Shown here: one piece after another, positions 1-15,817 of the stretch | Layout of the letters: every line of letters begins with the position of its first letter | Position numbering within the stretch: the first letter of the stretch is position 1 | Origin: Plantago elongata | Taxonomy: Eukaryota; Streptophyta; Magnoliopsida; Lamiales; Plantaginaceae | DNA length: 26,215 nt | NCBI GenBank assembly: GCA_036897095.1 | Contig: JAYMSP010002113.1 | Coordinates: 1 to 26,215 of the forward strand | Direction: 5' to 3' | Made by a program: the position numbers and the translations under genes | The notes under the pieces: generated by a model | Told to the model about the DNA's origin: nothing | The model's database searches: none | The model's input: only the letters and a program-made list of their open reading frames with translations

Positions 1-590
1 TTCCTAACCACCACCGGTGAACCGCCTCCCTCACCAGCTTCTTCGATTCCACCATCTCCACACCACCAAACACCCAATCCCGAAATTGAATCTCGAGAGA
101 AGTAAACACTTATTGGAAGTGAATTCGTGAAGAGCTAGAGCACGAATAATGAATAACTTCGGAACTCCCAACATCCAGGAATTGGTGCCGATCAGAACTC
201 GAGGTGACATCAATCGAAGGAGACGACATCGACTATGGCAGTGGTGGTAGCGGTGGATCGATTTGAGGAAGTCAATGGTCGCGAAGGGAGGTGGGTATGG
301 CAGTGGTGGTGGTGGTGTTGATCGGAGGCGGAGTGGTGGTGATAATGGTGATGACGATGGAAGGAGTTGGTTGACGGAGGAGGCAGATTGGCAATGGTGT
401 TGATAGATCGGTGGTGTTGGATTCATAGGTGTAGAGGCGGAGATGGATGGTGGTTTCCAATAGCAGAGGGAGGAGGCAAAGTGGAGAAGAAGGAGCTAAA
501 TCCGAAGGAGAAGAATGGAGGCAAGACCATGAGTGGAGAAGACTGGAGGCCAGATTGGCAATGGTTTCTTTCTTTTTTTTGTTAATCCAC
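1..590. other. Low-complexity G/GGT-rich stretch, no gene recognised
   Basis: The plus strand is dominated by GGT/GTG and GGAGGA runs between about 240 and 540, with a T-rich tract at 565-580. Open frames exist on both strands (for example minus 426-31, Pro/Ser/His-rich), but their composition simply follows the triplet bias and I see no domain in any of them. A short plus-strand frame from an ATG at 149 stops at 248. This may be the edge of an element that begins outside the window. I see no function. Confidence 0.4.
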
Positions 591-650
591 CTAGCTGAAA
601 TTATGCCACATAGGAAGCTACATCAGCTGATTATGCCACACACTCGCCAG
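590..650. repeat. Short direct repeat built on TTATGCCACA
   Basis: The word AGCTGAAATTATGCCACA near 592-609 recurs as AGCTGATTATGCCACA near 625-641, so two copies lie about 32 bp apart. It sits at the left edge of the non-coding element described for 590-2060. Confidence 0.5.
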
Positions 651-789
651 AGTCAACGTCGGATGAGAAATTGGGTTTATCTGTAATAAAAAAAACTACA
701 TAGGGTTATCTGTAATTGGCACAAACAAGAAGGGGTTCATATTTAATTGTCACTATATATAATAGCATTAAAAAGATAAGACATGAAAC

Positions 790-1350
790 CTGACATATTG
801 CAAATAAAACATTACGTATGTGGGTGAGGAACATTGAATACATATAGCACATTACATAAATAATGTAGAATATTAAAGAGATCAGTCGAGAACATCAAAG
901 AGATATGGGAAGAACATTACACCAATAACGCACAACATTGTTGACATCACATAAAACATTATGTAACACATAACTGTATATTTACAAGAACATTACAAAG
1001 ATACGTCAGGAACATTACATTAATAACGTAGAACATTGTAGATATCACATAAAATATTGATGCAACAAAGTTCACTTTATTTTTGCATAAACAATACCTA
1101 GATACATATAGAACATTACAGGTAGAATATTTTAGACAACACATAGCACATTGATGTAACATTGCACAACGGAACCATTACAAGAATACGTTAAGAACAT
1201 TACACAAATAACATAAAACATTGTAGATCATACATGCATGGCGCACATTTTAGCAATATTGCACGTATTACATGCATGACCCATATCACATATAACATTA
1301 CATACATAAGCCACAACATTGTACATATGATCTAGAACATTTTATTCATA
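790..1350. repeat. Degenerate ~21-bp array of AACATT words
   Basis: AACATT or one-base variants start at 808, 830, 848, 869, 891, 913, 934 and 955 (spacings 22, 18, 21, 22, 22, 21, 21), then at 989, 1011, 1032 and 1053 (22, 21, 21). More copies follow to about 1350. Units of two kinds tend to alternate, AACATTACA...AATAACG and AACATTGT...ATCACATAA, giving a dimer of about 42 bp. Stops occur in all frames, so it is not a coding repeat. Isolated words recur near 1545-1600. Confidence 0.75.
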
Positions 1351-1689
1351 TTTGTTTTTGAATTTCAACTTCTATTTTGAAAAAGTTCTTCCATCGGTGA
1401 ACATTTGATTAAAACAATGTTTAAACTTACACACATATATAACTTGAGTAGATCGGCGACTAAACAACCTAATCATAAGAGAAACACCAAATTTCGAACA
1501 TATTTTCGTGTACTCTGTTTAATTAACATCCTACATATACGCAAAAACATTACAGAAAGAAGCCAAAAACATAACACATATTAGATAGAACAACATAAAC
1601 AAAATGACGCAATTTTTGAGATCTGGTACAAAATTTCAACTATAATTGCGAAATAAACACCGATTCACATAAATAATGTTGAGATCTAG

Positions 1690-2000
1690 TTGTTTTCGTA
1701 CCTTTGTGATGCCGATCTATGATGAGCTTCTCCGATTTTTGGTGAGTTTCTCTAATTGCAGCTTAAAACTGCACGGTTTTATGCTTGTTTGCGAGATTTC
1801 GAGCTCTATCAATCGATCTCCATCAAATCTATAGAAGCCACGCCGAATCTAAATTTTTCTCCGGCGGATTTGAGCTAAGGAAGGCAGTTTATGGGAGGAA
1901 AGAAGTTTTCCGGTGAGGGTTTTTGGAAGGTTTTGAAAAGTGTTTATGTTTTCATCAGTTTATGATCCAATTGATCAACCAATTTAAAAGGCCCACTTCC
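1690..2000 (-). promoter_or_regulatory. Leader-like segment at right end of element A
   Basis: Read on the minus strand, this segment is less AT-rich than the array. It resembles a plant 5' untranslated leader and ends near 1703 in AAAG followed by GTACG, which could be a splice donor. A TTTTAAA word near 1983-1989 could serve as a weak TATA-like element. No long open frame follows. I offer this only as an inference, because the corresponding end of element B has a better TATA box facing the same way. Confidence 0.2.
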
Positions 2001-2072
2001 TGGCTCTTAGTTGGGTTGGGTGGCTTTACTAGTTAGTTTTGGTTTGGGACAATTGTATAAATACTAATAGTT

Positions 2073-2510
2073 AGTCTCTTATGTCTTTCTTTAAGAGTGG
2101 TCTCTCATAAGACTCACTCAATCAGAACAAAATTGTCATGATTTGAGTGAATTAAAAAAGAAATGGTCTACAAGAGAATTTAGGAACTTTAAAATTGAAT
2201 GTAATTATTTTTCTTTCAAGGAGAATGATGAGTTATTACTTGAAGTGTATAGATAAATGGGTGATCATTTCCAATGACCACGAATGGGGGATTATAGAGG
2301 TTCGACTCAGCTTAACTCGTTAAAACTCAAGATCACTTCATTATGTAAGGTGTTCAAGTCGAAGTTGAACCTAACTTTTTGAAAGTTCTATTATCGAATC
2401 GGGTATAACTAGGCTCATTCGTACTCGACAAGACTTGGTTAAGCTCGGTTAATATTTTGTACACAAAGTCTCATAAGAGACGGTCTTTAGATAAACTATC
2501 TAAAGACGGG
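2073..2510. mobile_element. MITE-like block bounded by inverted GTCTC-TAT-AGAC repeats
   Basis: The left end near 2089-2118 contains GGTCTCTCATAAGACTC. The right end near 2465-2490 contains AAGTCTCATAAGAGACGG, whose reverse complement aligns to the left copy with a few mismatches. The roughly 400 bp between them has no gene. GTCTC/GAGAC-type termini with an internal TTATGAGA palindrome are common in plant MITEs, so I read this as a decayed MITE. A convincing target-site duplication was not found, so the exact ends are uncertain. Confidence 0.4.
2483..2507. repeat. Perfect 11-bp inverted repeat (hairpin)
   Basis: GTCTTTAGATA (2483-2493) is followed by AAC and then by its exact reverse complement TATCTAAAGAC (2497-2507). 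It lies at the right end of the MITE-like block. No T-run follows on either side, so it is more likely transposon terminal structure than a terminator. Confidence 0.8.
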
Positions 2511-2582
2511 ACTATATTGGTTCTTTTTTTGCGGATCCTCTAATTAGCCCGACCCGGATCTGTAGCTGAGCATTTTTCGTGG

Positions 2583-2650
2583 TATAAATAGCATGTTTTA
2601 GGCAATTTTCTTCTTTCTCTTTCTTTCTTCCTTTTTTCTCCTTACTGATC
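2583..2650 (+). promoter_or_regulatory. TATA box and pyrimidine-rich leader
   Basis: TATAAATA at 2583-2590 is followed about 20-60 bp later by a strongly CT-rich run (about 2605-2645), which is the usual layout of a plant RNA polymerase II start and 5' leader. Only short open frames lie downstream (for example 2670-2891), none with a recognisable domain. The promoter may be a relic of the element that contains it. Confidence 0.4.
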
Positions 2651-3049
2651 TAGTTTCTTCTGCTCGTAATTGCTTCAGTTTTTGCTCTTTCTCTGTGATT
2701 TCCTCATTTTCTGCTCCAATCTTGTTGTTTTCCACCTCAACTTTCGTTCAATTCTAAATTGTAAGTGTTTTATGCTCCGGTTTTGTGCTTTTCTTCGTTG
2801 TTTATGCTATGCTAGGGCTTTTTTGGGGGTTTTGGTGTTTGATTTAGTGCTTCCTCTCACTTTAACTGTTATTGTGCAAAACGATGGTTGATAAAGTGTG
2901 GTAACGAAGGCAAGAAGTTTTCTAGTCGGGCTCACGCAGAAATCATTGTCCGGCGATGCAGGTTTTTTTTTTTTTTTTGGTAGTTTTTTTCAACGGTTGT
3001 GATGGATTTTTTTACGTTTCTGTCGTTTTGACGGTTCTAAGAACAGTTT

Positions 3050-3540
3050 TGTGTTGATGAGAACATGAATTCTACATTTTTTTGTGAACATGGGTTATTT
3101 ACTTGGTAACATGTGTTATTTATGTGTGATCATGGCTTGTTACAATGTTGAAGTGTTGATGAAGATACAATATATGTCCAGTTGTTTATGTGTTGATGAG
3201 AACATGAATTATGGATTTATTTATTTTTGTGAACATGGATTATTTACATGGTAACATGTGTAATTTTATGTGTGAGAACGGTTTGTTAATGTATTAATGT
3301 GTTGATGAAGATGCAATATATGTTTTGTTGTTTGTGTGTTGGTGAGAAAATGAATTTCATGTTTTTTTTGAGAACATGGGTTATTTACTTGAAAAAATGA
3401 GTGATTTATTTGTGAACATGGGTTATGTATTTGAGAACATTTTGGTTATTTATGTGTGAATATAATTTGTTTGTGTTGAAGGTTGTTTGTGTTTTATGAG
3501 AGAACATTATATATATGCCTGATAACATGGGTTGTTTCTT
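3050..3540. repeat. Degenerate array of GAACATG-GTTATTT units
   Basis: GAACATG or ATCATG followed by a GTTATTT-like tail recurs through this stretch. CATG occurs at 3089, 3110 and 3131, exactly 21 bp apart, and further units follow to about 3535. Blocks beginning GTGTTGATGAGAACATGAATT appear near 3050 and 3190, with a diverged copy near 3337, so there is also a longer duplication of about 140 bp. T-runs at 2962-2979 and 3539-3556 flank it. Confidence 0.65.
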
Positions 3541-3559
3541 TTTTTTCTTTTTTTTTGTA

Positions 3560-3780
3560 GATGTTAATGTAGAGAAGTAGAAGAAGGTTAGGGCTAGTAA
3601 GTCGAAGATCTTCAAGCATGAACATGTAACGCTAAAAGAACATGTGGAGAGAGGTTCACAATTGGTTTCTATGAGGGTTGAAGGTGATGAAGATGAGAAA
3701 GAGGAGGTGATTTTGAAAAAAATGACCACTATGTGTCAACCAAAGAAGCTCAAAGAAAGGAAAAGACTCACTTTTGTGAT
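3560..3780 (+). pseudogene. Short coding-like remnant, unrecognised
   Basis: After a T-run and TTTTTTTGTAG, which would be a good intron acceptor near 3560, the base composition becomes purine-rich and less repetitive. The frame is rich in Lys and Glu and broken by an early stop (VNVEK-stop near 3582); it then reads through 3644-3780 into another poly-T tract with a second TTTGTAG acceptor-like site near 3845. The sequence may be an exon remnant of a gene once carried by element B. I do not recognise a domain. Confidence 0.25.
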
Positions 3781-3889
3781 GCTAGTTTTTTTTTTTTTTT
3801 TTATCTGTAGTAATGCATTGAACATCAGTGTTTTTTTTTTTGTAGTTGTACCAAATCCTTGTTTGTCACTGATATCATGGGGTTTGTGT

Positions 3890-4330
3890 TTGATATCATG
3901 GGTTACTTGTCTAATAACCTGAGTTATTTCTTTCTGAGATCAGTTGTTCATATATGAGCATTGTTGTTTTTTCCTGAGATCATGTGTTTACATTCTAAGA
4001 TTATTGGTTAACATTCTGAGATCATGGGTCAACATGATGAGATCATAGGTTCATAATATGAGATCATGTGTCAACATTTTAGATCATGGGTTACTATGAG
4101 ATATGAGATCATGGGACAACAACATTAGATCATGTGATAATAATATGAGATCATGGATCAAATAACTGAGATCATGTGCTAATATTATCATATCATGGGG
4201 TTACTATGAGATCAATATTTTTTAATACTATGAAAAATGAGATTATGGGATAATAATATGTGATCATGTGACAACAACATAAGATCATAAGACAACAATA
4301 TGAGATCATGGAAATATGATATAATCGAAT
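3890..4330. repeat. 21-bp periodic array of GATCATG words
   Basis: GATCAT, or GATTAT at 3999, starts at 3978, 3999, 4020, 4041, 4062, 4082, 4107, 4128, 4149 and 4170, giving spacings of 21, 21, 21, 21, 20, 25, 21, 21 and 21. After a disturbed stretch the phase resumes at 4262, 4283 and 4304. The unit is roughly GATCATGGGTTAACAT plus five bases. Stops are frequent in every frame. The spacing equals two turns of B-DNA, which is seen directly; its meaning is unknown. Confidence 0.8.
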
Positions 4331-4429
4331 AAGACATAAACAAAGTTGATAAAATCATGGTACAAATAAACTAAGTTGATTAGGTCACATAACATAACAT
4401 TGAGATCATGGTACAAATAACCAAGATCA

Positions 4430-4620
4430 AGCCTTGAAGTGCATCTTTTGAAAGAGAATTCAATTTTTGCAGCAAGTCTTCGATACAAATCATGCCTGGC
4501 ATCCAAATTGTTTGTTGTTATTCCTTTCAAATTCCCACCAATGTTGAAGTCATCACCAATGGATACGGTGTTTGAGTTGTTAGCAACAACTATGGCTGCA
4601 CAAGTTAAGCAACACATGTA
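4430..4620 (-). pseudogene. Coding-like island inside element B, unrecognised
   Basis: This 190-bp island lacks the array words and has balanced composition. Both strands stay open: minus gives a segment containing AAIVVANNSNTVSIGDDF and LDARHDLYRRLAAKIEFSF, and plus gives one containing LLATTMAAQVKQ. It looks like an old exon fragment enclosed by repeats. I cannot assign a family or be certain of the strand; minus is preferred only because the right-end promoter of element B points that way. Confidence 0.25.
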
Positions 4621-5255
4621 AACATGTTGTAAAATGCAGATAACATGGATCATATTACATGGAGCATGGGATACACATCTCAACAAGTATCAACTAGCAA
4701 CATGCCAACTACTTATTATGGAAACATGGTGTAAAATGTAGTGAACATGGATCATATGGCAGGGAGCATGGGTTATGCATATTAGCAAGTATCTACTGGT
4801 GACATAAGCAGAGACCATGGAGCATATGACAGAGATCATAGGATCGATATATTGAAAATTACTCAATATCGGAGATAGAACAACTTCGATATGAAATCAT
4901 TGGACGAATTGCGTAGAACATGGTAAATATATTATATAGTGCAGGCATTATAATAAGCTTATGCTAGCCTCATTTCAACTACTGATCATGATATCATGGG
5001 GTCTACTGCATAGATCATGGGTTTCATGACAAAGAGCAGAGTGTAGACAGTATAACAAGCTTATGTTAGCCTCAATTCAACTACTGATCATGATATCATG
5101 GGGTCTACTGCATAGATCATGGGTTTCATGACAGAGAGCAGAGTGTAGACAGTATAACAAGCTTATGCTAGCCTCATTTCAACTACTAATCATGATATAA
5201 TGGGGTCAACTACAGAGATCATGGTATTCATGACAGAGAGCATCATAACAAGCCA
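4621..5255. repeat. Higher-order 102-bp tandem repeat
   Basis: AACATG-TGTAAAATG-AG begins at 4621 and again at 4723, and AACATGGATCATAT at 4642 and 4744, all exactly 102 bp apart. AAGCTTATG-TAGCCTCA begins at 4955, 5057 and 5159, again exactly 102 bp apart and with few mismatches. The two sets look like diverged versions of one unit: CAAG-TATCAACTAGC-AACATGCCAACTACT in the first aligns to CAAGCTTATGCTAGCCTCA-TTCAACTACT in the second. A shorter copy near 4810-4860 has lost about 30 bp. The central copies (4955-5158) are the most alike, so their amplification is the most recent. Confidence 0.8.
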
Positions 5256-5316
5256 AAACAAAATTGAAATCTCTAAAGGAAAAATAATCAAAATAGTATA
5301 GAACATGGCCTAGAGA

Positions 5317-5373
5317 TTAAATAGATTCATCAGCATTTTCAGTTCCCATGTTTGATCCAGCTGAATTCGGCAT
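5317..5373 (-). pseudogene. Possible small terminal exon (18 codons)
   Basis: On the minus strand a TTTGTAG acceptor-like site is followed at once by ATG, 17 further sense codons (MPNSAGSNMGTENADESI) and TAA at 5317. It lies downstream of the minus-strand TATA box and leader of element B, where a first coding exon would be expected. It is too short to identify and could be chance. Confidence 0.2.
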
Positions 5374-5499
5374 CTACAAACAATAACTAGTCAAAATCTC
5401 AATAGATAACAACAAACGATCTACTATCTAACATGAATCAGCTAAATTATTCGATCAAATCATTGGAAAAATGGTAGAACAACCCTAAGCTTTTTTTTT

Positions 5500-5848
5500 T
5501 TACAGTAGTTTCGGCGATATGATCGATCGTTGCAGATCAGAAGCTTAGATTATCGATCGTAGCAGCTCTGATTCTCAGGAAATAGCGCAGCAACGGACGG
5601 TAGCAGCTCCGATTATTAGGAAATAGCGTAGCAATCGAACGGTAGCAGCTCCGATTCTCAGGAAATAGCATAGCAACCGAACAGAGATCGCAGCTGGAGA
5701 AGAGACGACGAGATGGCAGCTACTTAGAAGCTAGAAGCTGAGAAAATCGCAAAAGAAGCTCAAAAAATCGTCAATGACGATAGAGAGAGAAAGTGTATTC
5801 ATGACTGTGAGCTAAGGGTTTTCAGCTTAGGGTTTTTGTGGCTTTATA
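5500..5848 (-). promoter_or_regulatory. Minus-strand TATA box and leader, right end of element B
   Basis: TATAAA reads on the minus strand at 5848-5843. The following sequence toward lower coordinates (ACCCTAAGCTGAAAACCCTTAG, then CTTTCTCTCTCTA near 5800-5780) is a typical plant start-site and leader composition. It faces the plus-strand promoter at 2583, across the arrays. Confidence 0.35.
5558..5690. repeat. 41-42-bp tandem repeat, three copies
   Basis: AGCAGCTC-GATT-T-AGGAAATAGC begins at 5561, 5602 and 5644 (spacings 41 and 42 bp), each followed by AGCAAC-GA-CG-like sequence. The spacing is twice the 21-bp period of the neighbouring arrays. It lies in the leader-like segment of the right end of element B. 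Confidence 0.75.
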
Positions 5849-5951
5849 TGACCCGTATATGATAGTTCGACCCGTATGTTTTCATAGTCTGACCCACCTT
5901 CTGGTCCTTGGTTGGGTAGTTTTTATTTAGTTATTCGTTGGGGTTAATTTG

Positions 5952-5952
<1 letters not shown>

Positions 5953-5986
<34 letters not shown>
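5953..5986. repeat. (TA)n microsatellite
   Basis: An uninterrupted run of about 16 AT dinucleotides. It lies immediately beyond the likely right end of element B and could include its insertion site. Confidence 0.95.
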
Positions 5987-5987
<1 letters not shown>

Positions 5988-6039
5988 CATGTCTTAGGGT
6001 CTTTATCTATAGGGTGTCTCCTCTATTTTGTATATCTTT

Positions 6040-6140
6040 TTTTAACAAGCTCGACTAAAGCTCGAACCTCATGAGCTCGCTCAAACCTCATGAACCGAGC
6101 TCGTGTCTAGTTACATTGATCTTGAATGAAGCTCGGAAAA
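6040..6140. repeat. AGCTCG/CTCATGA-rich patch
   Basis: Words AGCTCG, GCTCGAACCTCATGA and CTCAAACCTCATGAACC recur within 100 bp. Similar AAGCTCGGTTAA and CTCGACAAG words occur at 2300-2455 in the MITE-like block. Such GCTCGA-rich patches are common in decayed plant DNA transposons. No coding. Confidence 0.4.
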
Positions 6141-7191
6141 ATATGTGAGTGGTATTTAACATTACTTAACACACCACGTGCCAAAGTTCAATAATGCTAG
6201 TAGTGCTTATAAAAGTGCAGAAAAGCAAAACCTTTCCCTCCCTCCCTTCTTAAATGTAGCTTTCTGTGGAAAACATAACAAGGGTTAAATGCAGTAAAGA
6301 GAAAAAAGATCATCATATCTAACCATAACATAGTACATATTCTAGAGGCGCATGCTCAGCTTAAATTGAGTACCCTACCCATAGGATTGCATAACCAAAT
6401 TAACATCCTATTTTCAGAGTGACCCTCTCCTCATTACAGATGAACTTTATTCTATTAAACCACCACATGCAAACAACAATAATCGTAAATCATGGCAATT
6501 GCTTCTCATCCAAATTGAGAAACCCTAGCTTACCAACCCTAATCAATCAATCAATCAAGGTCTAACTTAAGGCGGGTGCACTCGGAATGATACAGCTTGC
6601 TTTAACTTTTAAGTTTGTACAGATTCATTCCTAAAATGCACCTTATTAATATTATTATTGTTTACGGATCATTTAAATGTATGCTAGGCGAGTTGTGTTT
6701 CGTTGCTGCTTCTCTAATCCTCAATGACAAGACATCACTATGCAATTTTCTTGCGCCTAATCAAAACTAGCATTAGTTTCCTACGTAATGTTTGATTTGC
6801 CACCTAAAAGAGATAGACAGCATGAACGCAACAGTAGAAAAAAATAAGGTAAAAAAACAGCAATCTGTTCATTTTGAATAGAAATCACAAAATTTTCAAA
6901 TCTTACATCATAAAATATTCTCTCTTCCCACTTTATGTCACTCGATACCGCTCTGTTCTTCAATTTGTATCTATAAGCAATTATTCTTTTACAAATTTGA
7001 GTATGGTGAGTAGACATAGCCTACCGCTTTCATCATGCTACTTGAGCAATACAGCCCGAATATAGTGTCCCAGGTGATATAACTATAGCACATGGTGCTA
7101 GTTGCAAAACAGAGAGCACAACAATACTATGATGTTCTCGTCATGATGCGTTGAATATCATCTTAGCACTGCCAAGCTGAATATTGGATCG
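6140..7191. other. Downstream flank of the lysyl-tRNA synthetase gene
   Basis: About 1 kb without a recognisable gene. The part nearest 7191 must contain the 3' untranslated region of the minus-strand synthetase gene, but I found no perfect AATAAA on that strand close by; AATAAT/AATAAG variants occur near 6645-6660. A short (AATC)n run lies at 6540-6558. Open frames at 6781-7065 are short and overlap on opposite strands, so I do not call them. Confidence 0.4.
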
Positions 7192-14634
<7,443 letters not shown>

Positions 14635-14639
14635 TGCTG

Positions 14640-14802
14640 CACCTTTTTCGTTCTTCTCTCCCACAATATGTGCGCTGTGTTATCTGCTACTCCTTCATGC
14701 GGGTATCTTGACCAAAAGGATCATTTTGACTTCATTCAATTAAACATGTTCCACCTTTAATTATACTTGCTAGGATTGAACCACCATGTATAAACGCGGT
14801 GA
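14640..14802 (-). promoter_or_regulatory. Upstream region of the lysyl-tRNA synthetase gene
   Basis: Only about 168 bp separate the ATG from the hAT-like insertion at 14803. On the minus strand a TATAATTAAA word lies near 14765-14756, about 125 bp before the ATG, and is the best TATA candidate. Two TTGAC words (plus strand, 14708 and 14726) match the WRKY core, which is common by chance. The short distance means that distal promoter sequence is probably inside or beyond the transposon. Confidence 0.35.
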
Positions 14803-15385
14803 TTAGGAGTGGGCGTCTGTGAATAGGATATAGGAAAATTCCGAATTATCAAATTCCTATATTAAATTTCGAAACAGAATTAGTATTGATTTTACATCCC
14901 AATTAAAATTTAAAATTCCGAATGAAATTTTATGTATGTATGTATATTGGTAGTACAATATTTATACGTAAAATTAAATAGTGAAATCATGATACTTCAT
15001 AAGTAGAATTGAATGATTTATTAATTTATTTTGGTTGTACAATGACTTTAGATTGGAATTACATGTTTACTATAACTTTTCGATCAACCATGAATGTTCT
15101 GATTTTTGAAGTAAATTTAGTCTTTAATTCTTTTATTTATTTATTTAATAATAGTGAAATTACATGTATGATGATTTTAAAGTTTTGAATCAAACATATT
15201 ATGTTGTCTATATTTGTTTAAAAATAATAGAAAACAACTTAGTACTTGAATTGGATGATGAATATGTATTAGGCTTATTTCGACTTTATTTGGAACGGGA
15301 CTGGTAAGTTAAATAATTGTCCTGATCCCAAATTCCATTCCCGAAAATTCCAAAGTTTCAAATTTCCTGCCCGACGCCCACCCTA
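14803..15385. mobile_element. Non-autonomous hAT-type element (about 580 bp)
   Basis: The left end TTAGGAGTGGGCGTC (14803-14817) matches the reverse complement of the right end, TTAGGGTGGGCGTC (15385-15372), with one extra base. Termini of the form TAGGGGTGGGC are typical of plant hAT (Ac/Tip100-like) elements. Taking TAGG as the true terminus, the flanking 8-mers are GCGGTGAT (14796-14803) and ACGGTGCC (15385-15392). They share CGGTG at the same offset, which fits an 8-bp target duplication that has decayed. Subterminal sequences are also inverted in sense: AAAATTCCGAA on the left, TTCCCGAAAATTCC on the right. There is no transposase. It lies just upstream of the synthetase gene. Confidence 0.7.
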
Positions 15386-15800
15386 ACGGTGCCCATCGTT
15401 GCCATACTTGTTAAATTACGAATAGTTAGGTTATAGTCACACACAAATTTTCTTATCTTGTTAGTATTTAAATAAATAGATTTGTTACTTATTGAACTTG
15501 AATTTTTTTTATCTGTTAAATTCAATATTGATCGAAGTTAATTTAGAAGAATAGACAACTCAAAGTCTCAAACCACTATTATCCTACATCACATCTAGAT
15601 ATGGTACACTGCGCGAAGTCCATTTTTTTGAGGCCAAGGTAATAGACATATACTACTTGTTAATCTCATATAAATGAGATGCCTTGAGCAGTAACAACTT
15701 GTTCGGGTTCAGTCTCCATAGTTTTACTAAGTGAAGGTTACTAAACCATACAGTATGAAATAGGAGTATCATAATGTCAAATGTAATTGATATATCATTT
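15386..15800. other. AT-rich intergenic sequence, nothing recognised
   Basis: No open frame, RNA gene or repeat with clear structure was seen. A short inverted pair, TCTCATATAAATGAGA near 15663-15678, is palindromic. Confidence 0.4.
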
Positions 15801-15817
15801 TTGGACAACGGCAGGAT

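Larger units (their letters stand above)
590..2060. mobile_element. Candidate non-autonomous DNA element A (unclassified)
   Basis: This stretch has no coding capacity. It holds a G/T-rich left part, an AT-rich array of AACATT words (790-1350), and a right part near 1690-2050 that reads on the minus strand like a promoter and leader. The right end (about 1990-2050) resembles the right end of element B (about 5880-5950) in the same orientation: both carry CCCAC-TTCTGG-CTTGGTTGGGT-like sequence followed by a TTTA-rich stretch. I infer a related non-autonomous transposon pair, but clean terminal inverted repeats and a target duplication were not found. The boundaries are approximate and the class (Mutator-like or other) is unproven. 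Confidence 0.3.
2540..6000. mobile_element. Candidate non-autonomous DNA element B (unclassified)
   Basis: A 3.4-kb block with promoter-like sequence at both ends facing inward, repeat arrays between them, and no intact gene. The left end has a plus-strand TATAAATA (2583-2590) and a CT-rich leader. The right end has a minus-strand TATAAA (5848-5843) and a leader read toward lower coordinates. The interior holds a 21-bp array, a 102-bp higher-order repeat and a 41-42-bp tandem repeat. Short coding-like remnants occur at about 3560-3780 (plus) and 4620-4430 and 5373-5317 (minus). Inward-facing promoters recall Mutator-type elements, but no transposase, clear terminal inverted repeats or target duplication is visible. 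Confidence 0.3.

Noticed and set aside
31..460. Minus-strand open frames rich in Pro, Ser, Thr and His
   Set aside because: They follow the GGT/GTG bias of the opposite strand, lack any domain and overlap in several frames.
3644..3922. Plus-strand frame of 92 residues as an independent gene
   Set aside because: Its second half is translated poly-T (a Phe run) and array sequence; only the first part may be an old exon, and it is listed as such.
790..4330. Arrays as CRISPR
   Set aside because: Plant nuclear context, no conserved repeat of 23-45 bp with unique spacers, and no cas genes; the words are degenerate 6-9-mers.
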